From Serinus canaria (taxonomy: Eukaryota > Chordata > Aves > Passeriformes > Fringillidae), in assembly GCF_022539315.1 (NCBI RefSeq), contig NC_066337.1, positions 6,478,861 through 6,542,860 on the forward strand: a stretch of DNA of 64,000 bases, read 5' to 3'. The number at the start of each line of letters is the position of its first letter. Position 1 is the first letter of the stretch. A program made the position numbers and the translations under genes. A model generated the notes under the pieces. That model saw only the letters and a program-made list of their open reading frames with translations. It ran no database searches and had not been told where the DNA came from. Below are positions 57,701 to 64,000 of this stretch, piece by piece.

Positions 57701-60700
57701 TCCCCAGAACCGAGGAGCTCAGCAAACGTTTCCTCACTCCAAATGGGCTCTGTCAGAGCAGCCTGCAATGGGAAGGAGCCAGAAAAATGGGGCAGGAATC
57801 CTCCTGGAGAGAGGGGAACTGCTCTCAGGGAGCTCTCTGAGCCCCTGCACAGGGCTCCTGCTCACAGAGAGCCCTCTGAGCCCTGGGGCTCCTGCTGCCC
57901 CTCTGCCCAGCAGGGCAGTCCCTCCCGAGGAATCACAGGCTGCAGGAGCCTCTGGACACGTTGGGAAGGTGAGGACAGCCCCCATCTGCAGGGAACGAGG
58001 GCAGATTTTAGGCCCAGCCTGTGGAACTCTCAGAGCCTTGCCCCTCCTGCTGGCCCAGCATGCCAGCAGCCCCAGCAGCCCCAGCAGCTCAGTTCTGTGC
58101 CCACTGCATCCCCGGAGGACACTTCACATGCTCAAGACCCAGAACCAGCTGTGTGAACACAGGGCTGACAGATCCTGGGCCACCTCCTCCCTGTGCACAG
58201 CCCAGAGCCCGAGGGACCATCTCACATCAGCTCAGATCCTGCTGTGAGGTGCCAGCACGGAGCACCTGGCACAGCCTGGCTTCTTCCTGAGGGCCTGGCA
58301 CTGCCCAGGCTCCCCAGGGAATGGTCACAGCCCCCAGGCTGCCAGAGCACTCTGGGGTTTTGGGGTGTCCCTGTGGGGCCAGGAGCTCAACTATGATGGT
58401 GTTTGTGGGTTCCTTCCAGCTCAGGACATTCCATGGTTCCACAGTTCTGCAACTTGAACCTCCAAGGGGGAAAAGGGGGAAAAAAAGGGGGGAAAAGGGG
58501 GGGGGAAGGGGGGGAAAAGGGGAAGGAGCAGCCTCCCCTCTCCCAGGTGCAGCAGGACACATCCCACCGAGCCTCTGCAGCCACCACAGCTCCTGCCAAA
58601 CACACCAACAAACCCCCTCCAATTCTGTGCTCACAGAGCTGCCAGAGGTGCCTTTTATTTTTTTTTTTTTTTTTGAACAAGAGACTATTTTGCCAATGAA
58701 TTCAAAGCAAGGCAAGCCCCTCGCATGGAAGCAGGCACATTCCTCCAGCCCAGCCTCCGAGCACAGACACAAAAGAGCAGCTGCAGTTCTGCAGGGAGCA
58801 CCATTTCACACCCAGCTCTCCCCAAACAGGGCTGTGACAAACCCGACGTGGCTGCTCCAAGCAGCATTTGCATGCACAGTGCCTGCTGCAGGGAGGAGAG
58901 GGCCAGCACAGCAGGCATATGTTTTGTTTTCCCTTCACATCTGATTATGCTCATTATTAGGCACAAGAGGACAGGTGTATTCTCCAGACACAACCTGGCA
59001 GACAGGATTGCTCCTCCCTGCTGGACAGGTGGGGACTTTGCCACTCAGGGGCTCTCCTGCAGAGCAGCTGATGTGCTCACAATCAGGGCAAGGCTGAGTA
59101 ACCCCAGCTGCATCCTGGACCCTGCCTCCAGCCACAGAGACGGGGCGGGAGGGCTCCAGAGGAACGTGGGGCTGAGCAAACCAACTCAGAGCCATGCTGA
59201 GAAGACAAGGATGAAGCAGAGATCACAGCAATCTCCAGGCAGAGCCGCCTGGCCAGTGCTGGGTGCCAGGCTGACACAGACATGTGCCCACCACGCACAC
59301 TCCATGTGCCACAGACTCGCTGAAAGGAGCCCCTTTCCCCCCTGCATTACAGCAGGCAAGGCAACCAAATGCTTAAAAATAAGCTTCCCTCTACCAAAAT
59401 CTGTCAGAGGGAGTTAACCTCCTTTTCTTCCCATTGATTCTATCGTGTTCTGCCACACAAATCCTTCCCATCTGCTTAGGAGAAAGAAAAGGACAAATGC
59501 ACTCACAAAAGAAGAAAGGAGAGCAGACTCTGCTCCCTCCATTCCCCAGGAAAGCCATTTATTTACTGGCTCTCCTGCTGGGGCAGGGACAGCACCCAGG
59601 GCAGCCTGCCTGTGCACACCCCTCCAGCCACCTCTGCTCAGGGCTTGTGTCCTTGTGTAGCCACCTGCACCTCCTCCCTGCAGAAGAAACAATGCCCTGC
59701 TGGTGCTGCTGGGACCCTGGCACTGCCCACACCAAGCCCTGCTCAGCTCTGCAGGGCCTTCACTGACAGCATCACACCTCAGGGCTCCCCTGCCCGTCCC
59801 AGAGCCCCCCTGAGCCCCCACACAGCTCTGACCTTGCACCTGGGGCTGTCCAGATCAGGAGACACAGTCCCCACACCCAGAGCCTCCTGGGAGAGCTGGC
59901 TCTTGGAGTCCCAGCCCTAAAGGAGAGAGCAGAAAGGATCAGTCTCTGATGAGCCACCAGAGATCCTGACACCAATATCCCAGCACAGCTCAGAGCCCTC
60001 TCCCGCCCCACTGACAGCAGCTCAGCAGCATTGACCCTCCCTGTGGGACCAAGGGACACCAGTGTCACACAGGGAGGGCACTGTCACCCCCAGTGCACCC
60101 CCCCCATGCCACCAACCTCAGCAGGAGTGGGTGGCACAAGGAACACCCAAAGGGGGCACATCTTCCCAGCCCCTCCTGCTCCCCTTTGTGCCACTGCTGC
60201 ACATTCCCAGGGATGATCTCTGTGCTCACAGCCAGCCCCACAAGGTGCTGCCCCTTTGGGACAATCCCCCCTGCAGCCCTGGGGCCCTGCACACACCAGG
60301 CAGAGCCCCTGGCCAGCACAGGCTGGTGCCACAGGAAACAATGACATTCTCTGCCATTTGCTGGCCTCTGCTCCCACTGGCAGATGGCAGTGGCAGCTTC
60401 CTGTGGAGGTGAAGAGATGCTGATGGGCATCTCCCCCCAGCCCAGGGCTGCTCTCTTGCAGGGACCCTCCAGAGTGGGGTCTCCAGCCAGGCACACCCCC
60501 CCAGCAAAGCTGCTGAGCCCCCAAAGCACAGTCCTTACACTGCCTGTTATTTTCCTTTCTGCAGTTACCCAAGCAGGCTCCCAGCTCTGTGTGACCTACT
60601 TTGGCAGGGATACCCCCTCACCCCCAGCCCCAGCCTGCGAGGGGCAGGGGGGCACTGCAGAGGTGGGCACTGCACCGTGCCAGGGGAAGCCCACCCCCAG

Positions 60701-62552
60701 GGAAAAAGGAGAAAAAGGAGGTTTTGGTGACTCACCACAGGCTGAGGCACCTCATGGTCGGAGCTCTTGGAGACTGGCAGGTCCTGCTCACAACCACTGA
60801 CCCCGGATGCCTTTGAAAGCTGAGAGGAAAAAGCCATCACAGCCTGCACAGGTCCCAGCCCTGCAGCTTCACCTGGGCACTGCCAGCACGGCAGCTGCTG
60901 CTGCCAACACAAACCTGGCCTGTCCCAGGGAAGAAAAGGTGACTGGACATCATGGGGAAGGCACCAAGGATGTGTGCGACCCACAGGACAAGCACAAAGC
61001 ACCAGAAGGGCAGGAGGTGGGGCTGGGGAGGGCAAAGAGGTGCTCTTTGAACATCCCTGATAAAAGGCACTTGCTTCCTCTCCATCTGCAAGGATCTCTG
61101 CAGCTCTCAGAGCTCCCACCCCACCACACAGCACTGGAGCCATAAAAGCACTTTAAAATCCCACTTTGCTGTGCCTAAGTGCAGCGAGGGCTCCTGCATT
61201 CCCAGCCATTTGCAGCTGCAGGGAACTGCTCGATGGGAGCACCCTGTGGCCCTGCTGACCTCGGCAGAGCAGCTCAGGAGCAGGGAGCTCACAGATGAGT
61301 TTGGGAAAGCAGCACCCTCAGCTCTTCAGGGCACAGCGCGCTTTCCAGGCTCGGGTTTGTAGTTCATCATTTCTTACAGACATTACACATCGGTGAACTT
61401 GAGAAATGATCAGAATCAGCAGGAAGGCAGCCAGATTGGAGAGAGATCGTCCATCAGATCCCGAATTCTGGCTGGGATCCTGCCCTGGAGCGTGAACACG
61501 AGCAGGCAGAGCGTGTCTGGCAGCCCAGCTGCGGGGCAGGCAGCGTGGGACACGGCCCCAGCCCCAGCCCCAGCCCCTGCAGCGTGGGCAGCTCTCCCCC
61601 CAGACTGGGACCAGCAGGTTCTGTGCTCCCAGCTCCAGGACTAGCCCTGGGCCCCGTCCTGCCCCGCTCCCAGCTCACACCTCGCGCAGAGCCGCGAGCG
61701 CGGCGCCAGGCAGCTCTGAGCAAGCTGAGAGAAACAACAGAAGGAGAGAAACAAAGCAGCACGGGCAGCTGGGCTCAGTGTGAGCTGCAGGATCAGCCCT
61801 GCCTGCCCAGCACAGGCCCTGGGAGCTGGGACTGCTCCTCCTCCAGACTCAGAACACGGCGCAGTCCAGGGCTCTGCCTGTGGCTGGCTCTGGGCAGCAC
61901 TCATGTGTGCAGGGGGAAATGACTGCCCAGCTCAGCCCTGAAGGTGCCCAGCTGGGAATTCAGAGCACCCGTGCCCTCCCAGGAATGACTGCCCTGCTGA
62001 CCAGGAAAGCATTTGGGCTGGCTTCTCAGAAAAGCAGATGGTGCTCCAAGAGCTTTCCTGAGTCAGGGCCTGACGAGACGATGGGAGCAGCCAACACCAA
62101 AACCACACAGGCAGGACTCTTACTTTGCCATCATCCAGCCTGTCCTCTGATACTGAATCTGCTGCTGCTTCTTCCCTCTCTTCCTGCAGCACCTTTTCTG
62201 CACAGGACAGGGTGTCAGCAGTGGCAGCCAGGCTGGCTGGCTGATCTGTCCCTTCCACAGCCAGAGGGGCGGCTCGGGGCTGCCCGGCACAGCTGGGCAC
62301 GTCCAGCCCTGCTGTGCTCCTTTCCCCCTCAGACAGAGGCAGCTCCTCAGCTGCAGAGGCGTCTCCTTCCACCTCAGCATCTTCTTTGTGCACTGCCTCA
62401 TCACCAGCAGGCTCCTGCTGCTCGCCCTGGGCAGACAGGCTGCTGCCAGCCTCCACAGAGAGGAGCTGAGCTGGAGACGGAGGGCACGCGGCTCCAGAAT
62501 CCAGGGAAGACTCTGCCACTTCTTCAGGGTACCTCGATTTTAAGGATTCCTT
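42646..62552 (-). CDS. CEP164: CEP164, centrosomal protein of 164 kDa (partial, last 25 exons)
   Basis: Distal-appendage protein of the mother centriole, required for vesicle docking and primary-cilium assembly. Twenty-five minus-strand exons join in phase (about 3,486 bases, some 1,160 residues). Order: acidic Ser/Glu-rich middle, a long Glu/Gln/Arg coiled coil, then the conserved C-terminus ([30 protein letters not shown]). It matches my recollection of human CEP164 (about 1,460 residues) best at the coiled coil ([20 protein letters not shown]) and C-terminus. The N-terminal WW domain (about 300 residues) lies beyond the right edge. Exons in 55-62.6 kb encode fast-evolving sequence and were called by open frame plus splice phase, so missed or misplaced boundaries are possible there. 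Convergent neighbour of DSCAML1, as in human. Confidence 0.92.
43537..43668 (-). CDS. CEP164: CEP164 exon (near C-terminus)
   Basis: [20 protein letters not shown] then [19 protein letters not shown]. Acceptor CTGCCACAG is clear. The donor is uncertain: GG/GTCTGG (43537) keeps phase; others a few bases away also would. A (GA)n tract (about 43675-43699) lies just upstream in the intron. Confidence 0.8.
43936..44002 (-). CDS. CEP164: CEP164 exon
   Basis: 67 bases, phase 1 in and 2 out: [20 protein letters not shown]. Matches the recalled human [20 protein letters not shown] region. Donor GTAAGG, acceptor TTTGCAG. Confidence 0.88.
44420..44764 (-). CDS. CEP164: CEP164 exon, C-terminal conserved region
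   Basis: 345 bases, phase 1/1. [40 protein letters not shown], a Pro/Gly-rich linker, then [16 protein letters not shown]. Acceptor TTCCTTCAG, donor GTGAGT. Confidence 0.92.
45204..45318 (-). CDS. CEP164: CEP164 exon
   Basis: 115 bases, phase 0 in and 1 out. [20 protein letters not shown] then [18 protein letters not shown]; human has KKAVTFDLSD here. Tandem donors (CCAG/GTGTAAGT, with GTAAGT two bases further) exist; the second keeps phase with the next exon. Confidence 0.9.
45885..45992 (-). CDS. CEP164: CEP164 exon, end of coiled coil
   Basis: 108 bases, phase 0/0. [20 protein letters not shown] then [16 protein letters not shown], among the best matches to human CEP164. Donor GTAAAC. 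Confidence 0.95.
46213..46715. repeat. Composite 23/15-base minisatellite in CEP164 intron
   Basis: Interspersed copies of CACACCAAGAGGGTCCCCAAGCC (23 bases) and a related CAGGGTCCCCAAGCC (15 bases), about 25 units in mixed order; some units have GTCACC for GTCCCC. It lies in the intron between the exons at 45885 and 46800 and causes long false open frames on both strands. Confidence 0.92.
46800..47007 (-). CDS. CEP164: CEP164 exon, coiled coil
   Basis: 208 bases, phase 2 in and 0 out. [20 protein letters not shown] then [20 protein letters not shown]; human [20 protein letters not shown] aligns closely. Confidence 0.95.
47139..47203 (-). CDS. CEP164: CEP164 exon
   Basis: 65 bases, phase 0 in and 2 out: [20 protein letters not shown]. 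Ser/Glu-rich, weakly conserved; identified by splice sites and exact phase agreement with both neighbours. Confidence 0.8.
47570..47696 (-). CDS. CEP164: CEP164 exon, coiled coil
   Basis: 127 bases, phase 2 in and 0 out. [20 protein letters not shown] then [20 protein letters not shown]; human LHIEDLRKSLG corresponds. Donor GTGAGT. Confidence 0.9.
48163..48341 (-). CDS. CEP164: CEP164 exon, coiled coil
   Basis: 179 bases, phase 0 in and 2 out. [20 protein letters not shown], then [20 protein letters not shown]; human KLESQVDLLQAQSQQLQK aligns. Acceptor CTCCTAG. Confidence 0.95.
48569..48637 (-). CDS. CEP164: CEP164 exon, coiled coil
   Basis: 69 bases, phase 0/0: [20 protein letters not shown], matching human EETARREKQQLLDVQRQV. 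Donor GTATGG. Confidence 0.92.
48988..49071 (-). CDS. CEP164: CEP164 exon, coiled coil
   Basis: 84 bases, phase 0/0: [20 protein letters not shown] then RSEQLLSQ, matching human ERKLQDLELDLETRAKDV. Donor GTGAGT. Confidence 0.94.
49259..49402 (-). CDS. CEP164: CEP164 exon, coiled coil
   Basis: 144 bases, phase 0/0: [36 protein letters not shown] and [11 protein letters not shown]. Human [20 protein letters not shown] aligns. Confidence 0.93.
49443..50460. repeat. 23-base minisatellite, about 43 copies, in CEP164 intron
   Basis: Near-identical copies of ACACAGGGCTCTCCAGCACGGGC-type 23-mers, with occasional inserts such as AATGCAGCACGG. No stop occurs in the unit in several frames on either strand, so open frames over 500 codons run through it; their peptides repeat every 23 residues (three DNA units) and are not genes. 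It lies between the exons ending at 49402 and starting at 50528. Confidence 0.95.
50528..50650 (-). CDS. CEP164: CEP164 exon, coiled coil
   Basis: 123 bases, phase 0/0: [20 protein letters not shown] then [18 protein letters not shown]; human [20 protein letters not shown] aligns closely. Confidence 0.95.
50897..51028 (-). CDS. CEP164: CEP164 exon, coiled coil
   Basis: 132 bases, phase 0/0: [20 protein letters not shown] then [16 protein letters not shown]. Acceptor TTCCTGACAG, donor GTGAGT. Confidence 0.93.
51271..51348 (-). CDS. CEP164: CEP164 exon, coiled coil
   Basis: 78 bases, phase 0/0: [20 protein letters not shown] then EEKHRE, matching human SAELERLCSSLEAKHRE. Acceptor TTTCTGTAG. 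Confidence 0.92.
51941..52157 (-). CDS. CEP164: CEP164 exon, coiled coil
   Basis: 217 bases, phase 2 in and 0 out: [20 protein letters not shown], then [20 protein letters not shown]. Human [20 protein letters not shown] is nearly identical. Donor GTGAGA. Confidence 0.95.
52325..52465 (-). CDS. CEP164: CEP164 exon, coiled coil
   Basis: 141 bases, phase 2/2: [20 protein letters not shown] then [20 protein letters not shown]. Strongly acidic helix. Acceptor TTCTGTCAG. Confidence 0.92.
52466..53496 (-). other. CEP164 intron, 1.0 kb
   Basis: No exon is needed here because flanking phases agree. A short Lys-rich open stretch on minus around 52628-52700 (ending [18 protein letters not shown]) has a weak donor and was not accepted as an exon. 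Confidence 0.6.
53497..53706 (-). CDS. CEP164: CEP164 exon, start of main coiled coil
   Basis: 210 bases, phase 2/2: [40 protein letters not shown], then [20 protein letters not shown]. Human [20 protein letters not shown] region corresponds. Donor GTACTT. Confidence 0.93.
53707..55193 (-). other. CEP164 intron, 1.5 kb
   Basis: GC-rich intronic sequence with an A/T patch at 54160-54250. No exon or repeat family is recognised. Confidence 0.6.
55194..55330 (-). CDS. CEP164: CEP164 exon, acidic middle region
   Basis: Encodes [20 protein letters not shown] then [20 protein letters not shown]. The donor GT/GTAAGG keeps phase with the next exon. The acceptor is uncertain: AG at 55331-55332 fits the upstream exon in phase 0; an alternative four bases higher (55334) would need a different upstream frame. 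Confidence 0.7.
55659..55716 (-). CDS. CEP164: CEP164 exon, middle region (tentative)
   Basis: 58 bases, donor GTGAGT, acceptor GAGCTGCAG. In the frame that fits both neighbours it reads [19 protein letters not shown]; a second frame is also open ([11 protein letters not shown]). Poorly conserved region, so moderate confidence. Confidence 0.55.
55717..56679 (-). other. CEP164 intron, 1.0 kb
   Basis: Contains a short (GA)n tract at about 55770-55791; otherwise GC-rich sequence without a recognisable feature. Confidence 0.55.
56680..56765 (-). CDS. CEP164: CEP164 exon, middle region
   Basis: 86 bases, phase 0 in and 2 out: [20 protein letters not shown] then RKGAEAAER. Resembles human QAEELGPGQEEAEDPEEK. 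Acceptor CCTGCAG, donor GTATGG. Confidence 0.75.
58385..58449 (+). mobile_element. CR1 retroposon 3'-end fragment
   Basis: The plus strand reads ACTATGATGGTGTTTGTGGG, TTCCTTCCAGCTCAGGACAT and TCCATGGTTCCACAGTTCTG, the expected diverged 3' tail of CR1 (GGTCCCTTCCAAC... ATTCTATGATTCTATG family). Severely 5'-truncated, in a CEP164 intron. Confidence 0.75.
58466..58521 (+). repeat. G-run/A-run low-complexity tract
   Basis: Runs of four to nine Gs separated by A runs directly after the CR1 3' end. It fits the G-quadruplex pattern on the plus strand; a CR1 tail seeding simple-repeat growth is an inference. Confidence 0.8.
59833..59916 (-). CDS. CEP164: CEP164 exon, middle region
   Basis: 84 bases, phase 0/0: [20 protein letters not shown] then DLDSPRCK. 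Similar in layout to human FRSRISEHLLDVDVLSPVL. Acceptor CTCCTTTAG; donor GTCAGA is non-optimal. Confidence 0.7.
59917..60735 (-). other. CEP164 intron, 0.8 kb
   Basis: GC-rich sequence; no exon or repeat seen. Confidence 0.55.
60736..60819 (-). CDS. CEP164: CEP164 exon, middle region
   Basis: 84 bases, phase 0/0: [20 protein letters not shown] then DHEVPQPV. Called from good splice sites (TTTCCTCTCAG; GTGAGT) and phase; sequence conservation is weak. Confidence 0.65.
60820..62123 (-). other. CEP164 intron, 1.3 kb
   Basis: GC-rich; a CCCCAGCC run near 61555-61580. No exon or mobile element recognised. Confidence 0.5.
62124..62552 (-). CDS. CEP164: CEP164 large acidic exon
   Basis: 429 bases (143 codons), phase 0/0: [40 protein letters not shown] and [20 protein letters not shown]. 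Acidic, Ser/Ala/Glu-rich and probably disordered, like the variable region after the WW domain in human CEP164. Acceptor GCTGCCTAG, donor GTAAGA. Confidence 0.8.
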
Positions 62553-64000
62553 CTAGGCAGCAAGTCAAACACAATTATAGAGCCAATATTCTCTCTGGGG
62601 GAGGCAGGAGTCAGGAACAGCACAGGCTCTCCTACAGCAAGCAGCACAATCACAAATCTTTGGGTGACTTCAAGACCTGTTTGACTTCTTTTGACACAGT
62701 CCCGTTCCAAGGCAAGGGACTCCACTGCCATCATCTCATTCATTTCTCAGGCTCTGACTTTTTTTGATCTGTTGCTTTTTTATCACAGGGTGTCAGTGGA
62801 TAAGAGTGGCTGTGCAAGCCCCTGTGAGCACCCACGTGCCCCACTGCAGGCCCTTTTATGCTCCCACATTGGATCTGTCCGGTGAGAGATGGAAATTTGT
62901 AAGAGACCACGACAGGACATTTCACTTGTGCCTGACATTTCAAGCAGAGGAGAGGAGGCAGGATCTCCATCCCACCTTCCAGTGGGACAGACTGGAGGGT
63001 GGGCACTGACTGACGGCACCACTCAGAGCTCAGCAAGAGCTTGTGACTAACACAGGAGGCTGAGAGATGGGGGAAGAACAGCCCCAAATTAAAGCTTAGT
63101 CACCCAAAGGTTCATCTGCCTCTCCCAGCAGCGGGGAGGCCACAGCACTGCCCAAGGAGAGGGGAATGGCCAGGAGAAGGCTCCCTCATCAGCATGCAAA
63201 CAGAGCTGCTGGCACGCCCCACTTCCTCACTGTTTTATTAATGCCACGGTGTCTTGTCAAACACTCCTGCATCCTGTGCACGCCGTGTTCTGTACACTGA
63301 GCGCATATTTTAGCGGTGTATTTTTATCAGAGTGCCTCTGGAATGCTCTCAGCTCCCAGGCCAGGCTGCAGCACTCCTAGAGAACGTCCCGAGCGTGTCA
63401 CTGCTCTGCCACACCTCCCAGGGGCTGGGAGAGCATCCAGCAGGGTGGAGAGGGCAGAGGAGTCCAGCTCCAGGCACTTCCCAAAAACCCTTTAGCTCTG
63501 GGTCTCAGCTGCAATCCCCTGGAACTGAGATCTCCCAGCCCCTGTCCAGCAGAGTCCCAGAGTCACCAACCAGCCACACGAGGCTCCCTGGGGACAGCAG
63601 GACCCAGGGAAAGGTGGGCACAGGGAAGTTCTTTAGCCACCCTTGTGCTTCCCCTTTTATGGGGATTAGGGAGGCTGGAAAGTTCTGCTCCCTTTGCACA
63701 ACTTGCTTCAGAGTTCTCCTGAGGACATCCCACCAGGAGACCTGGCAGTGTCCACAACATCCCAAACGAGGCCAAGCAGGGCTCTGAGGCTGAACACAGG
63801 ATCACACACACACCAAAAGGTATCAGCACACCTGCAATGCTGTGCACACAAAAGGACTTCTCTCCAGGCAGGTTCACCTGAGCTACTGAAATATCCCAGA
63901 ATAATCTCTCTGGCTGGCAGAATCCTGTTTCAATGGCAATAACAGGCAAACCTTCTGTTAGCCTCACACCTTGATGATCACAAATGTAACTCTGCAGAAG
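62553..64000 (-). other. CEP164 intron running off the right edge
   Basis: No exon accepted. A CAG/.../GTGTGA-flanked 22-base stretch near 63970-63991 on minus does not fit the required phase. The WW-domain exons must lie further right. Confidence 0.5.

Larger units (their letters stand above)
56766..59832 (-). other. CEP164 intron, 3.1 kb
   Basis: No further exon is firmly supported, though a small, poorly conserved one could be missed. It holds a CR1 3'-end fragment (58385-58449), a G-run tract (58466-58521) and a T-run at about 58656-58673. Confidence 0.5.

Noticed and set aside
63970..63991. 22-base putative CEP164 microexon at the right edge
   Set aside because: Length and phase do not fit the phase-0 start of the next exon, and no similarity is recognised.

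Overview
The window is vertebrate nuclear DNA, most likely from a bird microchromosome. Coding sequence is split into many short exons with GT-AG introns. Base composition is GC-rich with compact introns. Two fragments match the CR1 retroposon family typical of birds. The gene order DSCAML1 / CEP164, tail to tail, is that of human 11q23; I infer it corresponds to chicken chromosome 24. I recognised genes by recalled family sequence and splice-phase consistency; no search was run.

Plus strand, 1-33.5 kb: the 3' 30 coding exons of DSCAML1, a homophilic neuronal cell-adhesion receptor. They run from the second half of Ig domain 2 through Ig3-Ig9, FN1-FN4, Ig10, FN5-FN6, the transmembrane helix and the whole cytoplasmic tail, ending in a PDZ-ligand-like TLV and a polyadenylation signal at 33490. 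All 30 exons join in frame (about 1,873 residues). The first exons (signal peptide, Ig1, first half of Ig2) lie outside the window. The last intron (29.4-32.6 kb) is a mosaic of a pyrimidine-rich array, very AT-rich DNA and a roughly 20-base minisatellite.

Minus strand, 35.3-39.3 kb: a small gene I do not recognise. Four phase-compatible exons encode a membrane-spanning segment, a short cytoplasmic region and a C-terminal IQ (calmodulin-binding type) motif, with a polyadenylation signal at 35307. Its introns and upstream flank hold three minisatellites. One of them begins exactly at an exon/intron junction and repeats that junction's 5' splice site.

Minus strand, 42.4-64 kb: the 3' 25 exons of CEP164, the distal-appendage protein needed for primary-cilium assembly. 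They cover its acidic/Ser-rich middle, long coiled coil and conserved C-terminus; the N-terminal WW-domain exons lie beyond the right edge. Two large 23-base-family minisatellites sit in its introns and create long spurious open frames on both strands.

The most unusual material is the uncharacterised TM+IQ gene, the splice-donor-bearing tandem arrays around it, and the run of six minisatellites in about 13 kb.
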